This document shows positions 17,527 to 25,076 of a DNA stretch of 64,000 nt, one piece after another (positions within the stretch are counted from its first letter, which is position 1; each line of letters opens with the position of its first letter). A program made the position numbers and the translations under genes. The notes under the pieces are model-generated. The model saw only the letters and a program-made list of their open reading frames with translations, did no database searches and was not told the DNA's origin. The DNA is taken from contig NZ_CP071132.1 of NCBI RefSeq assembly GCF_017220215.1, forward strand, positions 372,001 to 436,000, read 5' to 3'. The stretch is from Caballeronia sp. M1242 (GTDB taxonomy: Bacteria; Pseudomonadota; Gammaproteobacteria; Burkholderiales; Burkholderiaceae).

Positions 17527-18084
17527 TTACTTCATCAGCACCGACGCCCGCGCGCCGTTGCCGTTCTGCATCACCTGGAGCCCCGCTCCGTTTCGGCTTT
17601 GCAGAATGGACACTTCGTTGTTGTTGCCGAGTTGCGTCACTTGCGAAGACATCGAAGATCCGATCTGCGTCACCGTTGCTGCATTGCCGCTACCGCTTTG
17701 CACTGCAATCGACCGGTTGTACTGCCCGGCCTGATAACCGTTGTACTGATTCGCGTTGCCGCCCTGTTGCACGACCGACCAGTTGTCGTTGCCGGCCTGC
17801 GCCGTCACGGCCGCGTTCGCGATGCCCGCCTGATTCACGACGAGGCCGTTCTGCCCCGCCTGAATGCCGGTGACGCGATTGTTGGCGCCGTGCTGCGTGA
17901 CGCGCGCAACCTGCGTCGCGCCGCCGAAACCCGGCTCCGCGGGGCCGAAGTCCGACACCGGCGAAAGGTCCGCTGCGAACACGGCAAGCGAAAGGCTCAC
18001 GACCGCGAACACGCCGGCGCACAGCGCGACTTTCGACGCCCGCCACGGCGCGCGCGGCGGTATCACTTCGTTAGGCTTGTTCAT
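17527..18084 (-). CDS. csgB: Curlin repeat minor subunit/nucleator (CsgB-like)
   Basis: A 185-residue protein with an N-terminal basic segment and hydrophobic export signal (ALCAGVFAVVSLSLAVFA), then about five curlin repeats (VTQHGANNRVTGIQAGQNG, VVQQGGNANQYNGYQAGQYN, VTQLGNNNEVSILQ). Position between csgG and the larger curlin, and its length, fit the CsgB nucleator that anchors fibres. The assignment of A versus B is by order and size. It starts four bases after the csgG stop. The 162-bp gap to csgA could hold an extra promoter. Confidence 0.8.
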   Translation of the reverse strand: MNKPNEVIPPRAPWRASKVALCAGVFAVVSLSLAVFAADLSPVSDFGPAEPGFGGATQVARVTQHGANNRVTGIQAGQNGLVVNQAGIANAAVTAQAGNDNWSVVQQGGNANQYNGYQAGQYNRSIAVQSGSGNAATVTQIGSSMSSQVTQLGNNNEVSILQSRNGAGLQVMQNGNGARASVLMK

Positions 18085-18088
18085 CGCA

Positions 18089-19009
18089 TTAGCTTCCCAA
18101 GGTTTTCGGCGGATCGATCTTCACCGCGCTATACGGCGGGTTCACGTCTTCCATGGTCTGCGCGTAACCCTGGTTTTCCTGGAGATAGCGCTGCATCGTC
18201 GGGTCGTACCAGTCCCTCATGTCCTTGAGCGCCCACGTCTGGTTCGCCACGCCCTGCACGATCAGATGCACGAGTGCCGATTCGATCGCCTCGTTCACGC
18301 ACAACTGCTGCGGCTCGTTGCGCGTCATGCCGATCTCGGCCTGCAACAGATCCTTGAAGCCGATGAAGCGATACACGCCCGTATCCACCTGAATCGAGTA
18401 GATGGTCTTGGTCGTCGATACGCTGTTGAGAATGGTGCCGTTGCGGATATCCACCGCGCGCAGATTCACGGTCACCTGATCCACGCGATACTGTTGCGAC
18501 GCCGAGATGCCGAGATACGCGACGCCCGCGCCGCCCGTGCGGATGTTCGAGTCATAGCCGACGATGCCGCCTTCCAGCACGATGTTCGCTGGCGCCAGCG
18601 CGCCGATCTGCGGTATCGCGTTCTTCTTGTCGTCGGGCGTTTCGAGCGCACGCATGATCTTGCGTTCGGTCAGCAGGTCCTGAAGGTTCTCGCGTTCGAC
18701 CGGCTGAAACCAGCCGGAATCGCGCATGGCCTTCACCAGAAACGACGCGCCGCCTTGCGTGACTTGCGACGAAAACGAGCTGTCCGGCGACGGCTTGTAT
18801 TGACCGGTCAGGTCGCGAAAGCCGTACACGGCTGCATAGATCTTGCCCTTCGGCGGCGGCAGATGCGTGAGATCGCGCGTGACGCGTGTCGGCGGCGTCA
18901 GCGTGGCATTGCCTGCCGAAGGCATCGGCGCGGTCACGCAGCCGGTGAGTAGGATCGCGGCAGCAAGCGTGGCGCCGAGCGCGGCGGTCCTGAATGTATT
19001 GTTGTTCAT
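18089..19009 (-). CDS. csgG: Curli secretion channel lipoprotein CsgG
   Basis: A 306-residue outer-membrane lipoprotein that oligomerises into the curlin secretion pore. The lipobox is LLTGC (Cys24), and the CsgG core starts with LTHLPPPKGKIYAAVYGFRDLTGQYKP in overlapping parts and continues through ILEGGIVGYDSN-like FVL sequence (ANIVLEGGIVGYDSN) and GVYRFIGFKDLLQAEIG. These are the family's best conserved stretches. It lies between csgF and csgB in the operon, with an 18-base gap upstream. The C-terminal tail is slightly longer than in enterics. Confidence 0.95.
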   Translation of the reverse strand: MNNNTFRTAALGATLAAAILLTGCVTAPMPSAGNATLTPPTRVTRDLTHLPPPKGKIYAAVYGFRDLTGQYKPSPDSSFSSQVTQGGASFLVKAMRDSGWFQPVERENLQDLLTERKIMRALETPDDKKNAIPQIGALAPANIVLEGGIVGYDSNIRTGGAGVAYLGISASQQYRVDQVTVNLRAVDIRNGTILNSVSTTKTIYSIQVDTGVYRFIGFKDLLQAEIGMTRNEPQQLCVNEAIESALVHLIVQGVANQTWALKDMRDWYDPTMQRYLQENQGYAQTMEDVNPPYSAVKIDPPKTLGS

Positions 19010-19027
19010 GGCTGATATGCGCTCGTC

Positions 19028-19477
19028 TTACTGGCCGTTGCCGACAATGAAAGTGGTGGATGCGCCGGTCGTCTTGTCGGTCGTCGTCACTTGCAGATTG
19101 CCGCCTGTGACTTGCGTGATCGCAATCGAGAAGTTGCCCGTGTTGATGGTGCCCGGATGCAGCGTGCCGTCGGTGCCGACGATCGAGCTCGAAATCGACG
19201 ACGCCACGCGCGACAGAATCGCCTGCTGCAACTGCGTGTTGAACTGATCGAGCGTGGACTGTCCGCTCGTGCCGTAATCCGCGAGCGACGGATCCTTATA
19301 TTTGTTCTGCGCGTTGGCTTCGTTCAGCAGATTCACGCCGTTGAGCGGATTGCCGCCGAAGTTGGGATTCACCGGCTCATAGACGAGCGTCGTCGCGTGA
19401 GCAGCAAGCGGCATCAGAAGCGGCATCGAGAGCGCGCAGGCGAGCATCGCGCTGCGGACAAGCGCCTTGGTTTTCAT
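19028..19477 (-). CDS. csgF: Curli assembly protein CsgF
   Basis: A 149-residue exported accessory factor that binds the CsgG pore and places the nucleator at the surface. After the signal peptide (cut near AAHA) comes the conserved pore-inserting N-terminus TLVYEPVNPNFGGNPLNG, diagnostic for CsgF, then NAQNKYKD. The C-terminal half is a beta-rich domain. A GGGGAA site precedes ATG. It sits between csgE and csgG. Confidence 0.95.
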   Translation of the reverse strand: MKTKALVRSAMLACALSMPLLMPLAAHATTLVYEPVNPNFGGNPLNGVNLLNEANAQNKYKDPSLADYGTSGQSTLDQFNTQLQQAILSRVASSISSSIVGTDGTLHPGTINTGNFSIAITQVTGGNLQVTTTDKTTGASTTFIVGNGQ

Positions 19478-19509
19478 CGTGTTCCCCGTAGTTGGCCGTG
19501 TTGCTTTTA

Positions 19510-20172
19510 TTAGAGTTCGTCGTTCGCCATGTCGGCGTCGCGAAAGAGCAGGCGTGTGAGGTCTGCCTGCATGACGTTCTGGAACGCCACCTGTGCCGCG
19601 CCTTCAGCGACCGGCCGCACGTTGGCCCGCGCGATCGGCAAGAACGCCTGAAAGACGCGACGCTGACCGAACTCGACCCATACGAGGCTGCCGTAGCGCG
19701 CGGAAGGACGCTCGTGGACCGACACGACGTAACGCTCGCTCAACGGAATCGCGCTCCATGCCTGCGCGAACCAGTTATAGAAGTCCTGCCCTGCGAGCGT
19801 CACCGTGTCGGTGGTCACGACACCGCCGAGCGCATCGTCGAGCGGCTTCTGGCCCGTGACATCGGCTGTACGGGCGCGTGGCGTTCCCGCGAGCGTCGCG
19901 CTCTTTTCGAGCGACTCGGATGCGTTCACCGTGCCGCGCGGCGAAAGCGGCGCACCGTTCGCGGCTGGCAGCGGCGTCGTCTTGCCGACCGGACTCGGCG
20001 TCGGCGTCGTCGGAAGCGAAATGAGCGGCTGCGCGGCAACGGACGGCTCTGCATGCGCGGCCGGAATCGGTTCGACATCCTGAGCAAATGCGTGGCTTGC
20101 TACGACCGATAAAGCAATGATGCACACTGCGATTGCACGCCCTTGGCCAGGCTGCTTTCTCTCTCGCTGCAT
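19510..20172 (-). CDS. csgE: Curli assembly protein CsgE with long N-terminal linker
   Basis: A 220-residue exported protein. The C-terminal about 120 residues carry the CsgE domain (GVVTTDTVTLAGQDFYNWFAQAW, then VVSVHERPSARYGSLVWVEF and FQAFLPIAR), which caps the periplasmic side of CsgG and selects substrates. Enteric CsgE is about 130 residues in total. Here some 70 extra residues rich in Pro, Ala, Thr and Ser separate the signal peptide from the domain. It is the first gene of the curli operon, and no csgD-type regulator is next to it. Confidence 0.88.
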   Translation of the reverse strand: MQRERKQPGQGRAIAVCIIALSVVASHAFAQDVEPIPAAHAEPSVAAQPLISLPTTPTPSPVGKTTPLPAANGAPLSPRGTVNASESLEKSATLAGTPRARTADVTGQKPLDDALGGVVTTDTVTLAGQDFYNWFAQAWSAIPLSERYVVSVHERPSARYGSLVWVEFGQRRVFQAFLPIARANVRPVAEGAAQVAFQNVMQADLTRLLFRDADMANDEL

Positions 20173-20567
20173 GACTTCCCCGTATGTCCTTGGCCGCTAT
20201 GGTGCCGCCTTCAGACGTTGCTTGTTGTTATTCGTTAGACGGAACGAATTTTGCGCAAAAGGGCCAAGCCGATATGTGGCATGCGCCACATTAGTCTGAG
20301 GAAAGTTTCGATTTTTGTAATGCGCTCGGGGATTGAAAGAAGGCGAGCGAGTTCGATCGTCGACGAAACGTTTGCGCAAACGATAGCGGCTCATCGAGCC
20401 ATCTTCTCGGTGCAAGACTGTGGTTGCAATGCGACGTTCGTCGGTCGCAGAGCCCGGCTGGAGTGGGCCGACCGCAAGGCGATGAAGGACGTACGCATCG
20501 GATCGGCGCATTCGCTTCGTAAGCCTAAATGTATTACCGCGCCACGCGGCCGGCGTGGCGCTTCTCG
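20173..20567. promoter_or_regulatory. Curli operon upstream region with palindromes
   Basis: A 395-bp stretch without a convincing gene. It holds two perfect palindromes sharing TTTGCGCAAA: TTTTGCGCAAAA (20249-20260) and CGTTTGCGCAAACG (20369-20382), with centres 121 bp apart. Between them is ATGTGGC-N4-GCCACAT (20274-20291). These are candidate regulator sites for csgE transcription on the minus strand. A short frame across this region has no coding features. Confidence 0.5.
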
Positions 20568-21590
20568 TCACATGCGATCCACCGCAATCACCGCATCGGC
20601 GAACGCCTTCGGCGCTTCCTGCGGCAGATTGTGTCCCACGCCGCCGCCCACGTCGATATGCCGGTACTTACCCGTGAACTTCTTTGCATACGCGGACGGG
20701 TTCGGATGCGGCGCGGCATTGGCGTCGCCTTCCATCGTGATGGTCGGAACCGTGATCGGCGGCGCGGCCGCGAGGCGCTTCTCGAGCGCGTCGTATTGCG
20801 GCTCGCCTTCGGCAAGCCCGAGCCTCCACCGATAGTTGTGAATGACGACCGCGACGTGATCGGGATTATCGAACGCCTGCGCCGAGCGCTCGAACGTCGC
20901 GTCGTCGAAATGCCACTCTGGCGATGCCGTTTGCCATATCAGCTTCGAGAACGCGCGGCGATTCGCTTCATAGCCCGCGCGGCCGCGTTCGGTCGCGAAG
21001 TAGAACTGATACCACCATGCGTACTCCGCTTTCGGCGGCAACGGCGCGCGATTCGCTTCCTGACTGCCGATGAGATACCCGCTCACCGACACGAGCGCCT
21101 TGCAACGCTCCGGCCACAACGCCGCGACGATATCGGCCGTGCGCGCGCCCCAGTCGAAGCCCGCGACGACCGCCTTCTGAATGCGCAACGCATCCATGAG
21201 CGCGATGACATCGACTGCGACGACCGCCTGCTGTCCGTTGCGCGGGGTATCGGCCGAGAGGAAGCGCGTCGAGCCATAGCCGCGCAGATAAGGCACGATC
21301 ACGCGATACCCCGCGGCCGCGAGCATCGGCGCCACTTCGGCGAAGCTATGGATGTCGTATGGCCAGCCGTGCAGGAGAATCACAGGCGGACCATTTTCGG
21401 GGCCGACTTGCGCGTAGCCGACATTGAGCGTGCCGGCATTGATCTGACGGATATCGGCAAAAGAACTCGCGGTCGCTGTGCCCGCCGACTGCGCGCGAAC
21501 GAGACCGCTGAAGCCCAACTGCATCGCGCCGATGCCTGCCATCGTCGCACCGAGCAGGCGGCGGCGCGATCCGTTGATGTTCTCCGTCAT
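20568..21590 (-). CDS. Tat-exported alpha/beta hydrolase, epoxide-hydrolase-like
   Basis: A 340-residue alpha/beta hydrolase. The signal contains a twin-arginine pattern (GSRRRLLGATMAGIGAMQLG). The fold signatures are VILLHGWPYDIHSF (oxyanion HGWP), the nucleophile elbow GFDWGA with Asp instead of Ser, and the late catalytic His in GGVGHNLPQE. Asp nucleophile plus HGxP points to epoxide hydrolase or haloalkane dehalogenase rather than esterase. The ATG at 21590 has GGAG before it. It is divergent from the LysR gene at 21713, which may regulate it. Confidence 0.85.
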   Translation of the reverse strand: MTENINGSRRRLLGATMAGIGAMQLGFSGLVRAQSAGTATASSFADIRQINAGTLNVGYAQVGPENGPPVILLHGWPYDIHSFAEVAPMLAAAGYRVIVPYLRGYGSTRFLSADTPRNGQQAVVAVDVIALMDALRIQKAVVAGFDWGARTADIVAALWPERCKALVSVSGYLIGSQEANRAPLPPKAEYAWWYQFYFATERGRAGYEANRRAFSKLIWQTASPEWHFDDATFERSAQAFDNPDHVAVVIHNYRWRLGLAEGEPQYDALEKRLAAAPPITVPTITMEGDANAAPHPNPSAYAKKFTGKYRHIDVGGGVGHNLPQEAPKAFADAVIAVDRM

Positions 21591-21712
21591 GTCACTCTCC
21601 CGAAAGTGTCGTCGATGAAGCGCATGATGGATGCGTCGCGCCGTCCGAGCAAGAGCAACAAAGTTCACGTATCGTTGCTTGATGAACAACGCTCACGGAC
21701 GGGCACAGGGTC

Positions 21713-22654
21713 ATGCGAGAGATCAATCAGCAGCGTCTGCGCTACTTCAACGAGGTGCTCGCGCACGGCACCATTCGCGGCGCGGCGGATCGTCTGAACA
21801 CGTCGCCTTCGGTGATTGCGCGGCAGATCAAGTTGCTCGAAGACGAACTCGACACGCTGCTCTTCGAACGTCAGGCGCGCGGTGTTCGTCCGACGGAGGC
21901 CGCGTTTCATCTGCTCGAATTTTGGCGCGGGTATCGTTCGCAGCAGGAGAAGCTGGAGGATCAGCTTCATGCGTTGAAGGGGCTTCAGCAAGGCAAGATC
22001 AGGCTTGCCGTGAGCGAGGGCTACGTCGACATGCTGGTGGACGACGTTCTCGCGCCGTTCTGCGCGCGCTTTCCGGGCCTCGACGTAACGGTAGAGATGC
22101 TGGCCGTCGATGAGATCATCGAGGAGGTCGCGCAGAGCCGCGCGCATATCGGGCTTGCGTACAACCCGCCGCCGCACCCGCGCATCGAGGTCCGCGCAAG
22201 CTCGGCGCAGCCAGTGGTATTGCTTGCACGGCGCGATCATCCGATCGTCCAACGCGGCGGCGTGGCGCGCGTCGAGGACCTGCGCGACTATCCGCTCGCG
22301 CTCATGCCGCCCACGTTCGGCATCGGGCATGTCGTGAAGATGGTCGAACTGGCGGAGGGCGTCTCCATCCGCGCGACGCTTACGACCAACTCGCTCACCG
22401 CATTGAAACGCATCGTGAGCGCGGGAGACTTCATTACGTTGATCGGTGCGTTCGCTGCTTATCGCGAGATTGCAAGCGGCGAGATGAAGACCGTGCCCAT
22501 CGCGCACCCCGTCTTCGAAAACATTCAGGCGCGTGTGCTGTTGAAAGCGGGCAGGCCGCTCGCAGCCGGACCGCAAGCACTGCTCGCATGTCTGCTGCAC
22601 GCCATGCCGATGTTCGCGCAACGTGACAAGCGCCGCAAGCGCTCAGCGAAGTGA
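21713..22654 (+). CDS. LysR-family transcriptional regulator
   Basis: A 313-residue LTTR. The N-terminal winged helix (RLRYFNEVLAHGTIRGAADRLNTSPSVIARQIKLLE in overlapping parts, residues 8-45) is followed by a type-2 periplasmic-binding effector domain from about residue 90. It is divergent from the Tat-exported hydrolase gene with a 122-bp gap, the classical arrangement for an LTTR and its target. The effector is unknown. Confidence 0.9.
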   Translation: MREINQQRLRYFNEVLAHGTIRGAADRLNTSPSVIARQIKLLEDELDTLLFERQARGVRPTEAAFHLLEFWRGYRSQQEKLEDQLHALKGLQQGKIRLAVSEGYVDMLVDDVLAPFCARFPGLDVTVEMLAVDEIIEEVAQSRAHIGLAYNPPPHPRIEVRASSAQPVVLLARRDHPIVQRGGVARVEDLRDYPLALMPPTFGIGHVVKMVELAEGVSIRATLTTNSLTALKRIVSAGDFITLIGAFAAYREIASGEMKTVPIAHPVFENIQARVLLKAGRPLAAGPQALLACLLHAMPMFAQRDKRRKRSAK

Positions 22655-22676
22655 TGCAACGGCGTTGCGCGCAGCC

Positions 22677-24956
22677 TCAACGCACGCCGTCTGCTTCCAC
22701 GCAAGCGGCCTGCTCGAGCAATGCTTCGAGCGCAACCGGCCGCGAACGCAGAAAGCCCTGCATCTTGTCGCAACCGGCGTCTTTGAGGCGTTGCAGTTGC
22801 TCGTGCGTCTCGACACCTTCGGCCACCACGATCACGCCGAGCTTGTGCGCGAGATCGATCACGCCTTCGACCACCGTGCGCGTCATCGCGTCGGTGGCGA
22901 TGTTATCGACGAAGGACTTGTCGAGCTTCAGCACGTCCGGCCTGAAGCGCGCCAGATAACTCAGGCTCGAATAGCCGGTGCCGAAATCGTCGATGGCGAT
23001 GCGCACGCCCAGCGCGCGCAGCTTCGACAGCACTTCCTGCGCGTCGTCGACATTCTCGATCAACGCGGACTCGGTAATCTCGAGCGTGATGCAATTCGCG
23101 TCGATGCCGGATCGCTTGATGACATGCTGAAGCACGGGGACGAGCCGTGGATCGCGCAACTGCTTCGGCGACACGTTCACCGCGACCGACCGCACCTCGG
23201 GCACGAATGCGGCAAGGCGCCTTGCCGCCTGCACGGCTTCGCGAATGATCCAATGCCCCGCTTCCACGATGAGCCCGCTTTCTTCCAGCACGGGCACGAA
23301 CGCAGCCGGCGAAATCAGACCGAGCTGCGGATGCTGCCAGCGCAACAGCGCCTCGACGCCGACGAGCCCGTCCGAGTACATCGAGTATTGCGGCTGATAG
23401 TGCAGAACGAACTGGTTGTCACGAATGGCGCCGTGCAGTTCCGCTTCGAGATGCGCGCGCGCGAGGTCGTCCTTCTCGCGCTCGCCGAACACGCGAAAAG
23501 CGTTGCGGCCCGCGCGTTTCGCGGCATACATGGCCATGTCCGCGCTGATGAAGAGCGTCTCGGGCGTGCGGCCATGCTCGGGATACAGCGCGACACCGAT
23601 CGAGCATGTCATGTTGACGGTCTTGCAGCCCGCCTTGATCGGCCGGTTACAGGCAAGTGCAAGCCGTCTGCACGCGCGCTCGATGCGGTCCTGATCGAAC
23701 GCGCCGGGAAGAACGATAGTGAACTCGTCGCCGCCCGCACGCGCCGCCACTGCGCCTGGCGGCATGGCCTCGCCGATGCGTTCGGCAATTGCCTTGAGCA
23801 CGGCATCGCCCGCGCTGTGGCCCGCCGTATCGTTGATGGACTTGAAGCGGTCGATGTCGATGAACAGATACGCGAACGGCTCGCCCGACGCGCATCGCTC
23901 GACGAGCGCATGCATCATCGCATTGCGGTTGTGCAGTCCGGTCAGGCTGTCGGTGTTCGCGAGGCGATTGAGCGCCTGCAAGTTCATGCGTTCTTCGGTC
24001 GCGTCGACGCACACGCTGACCACGCGCGAGACCGCGCCGTCTTCGCTGACAGGATAGATGTCCGCGCGCACCCAGCGCGTGCGGTCGTCTGCAAGACACA
24101 AACGGAAATAGCTCTGCGACGGCGCGCCGGTATTCACGGCATCGCGCATCTTGCCGCGCAGGCCGGGCATGTCTTCGGGATGCACGCGCTGCATCCACGC
24201 GGTCTTGTCGGTTTCGAGCGCGGCCACGGGCATTTCCCACATGCGCTCAAAGGCCGAGCTCACATGCAACAGGTCCTTGAAGTCGTGGCTCGCGGTCCAG
24301 AACACGGCATCGACATGGTCTTCCATGTCCTTCTGCACGCGCGCATTGCCGCGCAGCTCCTCGATCAGATCGACTTCCGCCGTGATATCGCGCGACTTGC
24401 ACAGCACCGCGACGACGCAGCCCTCTTCGCCATAGACCGGCGCGAACGTAGACGTCCACCACTTCGGGGAGCCGGCCATCGTCGGACATGCGCCGGAGAA
24501 CGAAACGGACTGGCCCGCCTTCGCGTGTTCGAATGCCGCCCGCGCGTCTGCGCCGTCCCACAGCGCAAGCCAGTCGATGCCGACGATTTCCTTCGCATCC
24601 GCCGCTTCGAGCAGCCGCGCGCCGACATCGGAAATGCAGGTCACGCGGCCGTCGAGATCGAGCAGCTTGATGCAGTCTTCGGCGATGGAAAGCAGCCCGT
24701 TCGAGAACTGCTGCGCGGCGAAGAGCTGACGCTTCGAGCGCAGCATGCAATGCACGACGGCCACGGCCGCGGCGCACGCCGCGCTCAGGACGAGCGCGCA
24801 CGGATGCGGCACGAACGGCGTCACGCACGCGACGAGCGCCGCGCCCAGCACCGCCAGCGCGTAGGCGTCGAAGCGGCGCGCGCGTTCGACATGCGGCATT
24901 CGCCGCGCGACGCTGTCGCCGATCATTCCGAGAAAATCGCTCGCTCTTTCCTGCAC
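22677..24956 (-). CDS. Membrane PAS-GGDEF-EAL c-di-GMP protein
   Basis: A 759-residue bifunctional-architecture protein. Two membrane helices (about 33-72) are followed by two PAS domains (about 85-195 and 205-325), GGDEF (about 330-490, with intact AGGDEF at 407-412) and EAL (about 505-750, with EAL at 535-537 plus the DDFGTGYSSLSYL metal and base loop). Both active sites look intact, so it may both make and degrade cyclic di-GMP. Start is GTG with AGGGA eight bases upstream. It lies between curli and Vi-like capsule loci, which c-di-GMP may control, but no direct link is visible. Confidence 0.9.
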   Translation of the reverse strand: MQERASDFLGMIGDSVARRMPHVERARRFDAYALAVLGAALVACVTPFVPHPCALVLSAACAAAVAVVHCMLRSKRQLFAAQQFSNGLLSIAEDCIKLLDLDGRVTCISDVGARLLEAADAKEIVGIDWLALWDGADARAAFEHAKAGQSVSFSGACPTMAGSPKWWTSTFAPVYGEEGCVVAVLCKSRDITAEVDLIEELRGNARVQKDMEDHVDAVFWTASHDFKDLLHVSSAFERMWEMPVAALETDKTAWMQRVHPEDMPGLRGKMRDAVNTGAPSQSYFRLCLADDRTRWVRADIYPVSEDGAVSRVVSVCVDATEERMNLQALNRLANTDSLTGLHNRNAMMHALVERCASGEPFAYLFIDIDRFKSINDTAGHSAGDAVLKAIAERIGEAMPPGAVAARAGGDEFTIVLPGAFDQDRIERACRRLALACNRPIKAGCKTVNMTCSIGVALYPEHGRTPETLFISADMAMYAAKRAGRNAFRVFGEREKDDLARAHLEAELHGAIRDNQFVLHYQPQYSMYSDGLVGVEALLRWQHPQLGLISPAAFVPVLEESGLIVEAGHWIIREAVQAARRLAAFVPEVRSVAVNVSPKQLRDPRLVPVLQHVIKRSGIDANCITLEITESALIENVDDAQEVLSKLRALGVRIAIDDFGTGYSSLSYLARFRPDVLKLDKSFVDNIATDAMTRTVVEGVIDLAHKLGVIVVAEGVETHEQLQRLKDAGCDKMQGFLRSRPVALEALLEQAACVEADGVR

Positions 24957-25076
24957 TGCCGTAGTCCCTTTCCGCCGTGAGTGCGTCCTTGCTCGCTGCT
25001 TAACGGCGCGCCGGGGAAAGTCTTGAGCCGGGCAATGCTCTGGAAAAAGGCGGAGAAACCTGTCTTCGCGTGTCGC

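Noticed and set aside
20197..20571. 124-codon minus-strand frame upstream of csgE
   Set aside because: No domain, no ribosome site, low-quality composition, and it overlaps the palindromic regulatory region.
22623..24980. Long plus-strand frame (785 codons) across the first GGDEF-EAL gene
   Set aside because: It is the antisense shadow of a GC-rich gene. The translation is Arg/His/Ala-rich without any domain, while the minus strand has intact PAS, GGDEF and EAL motifs.
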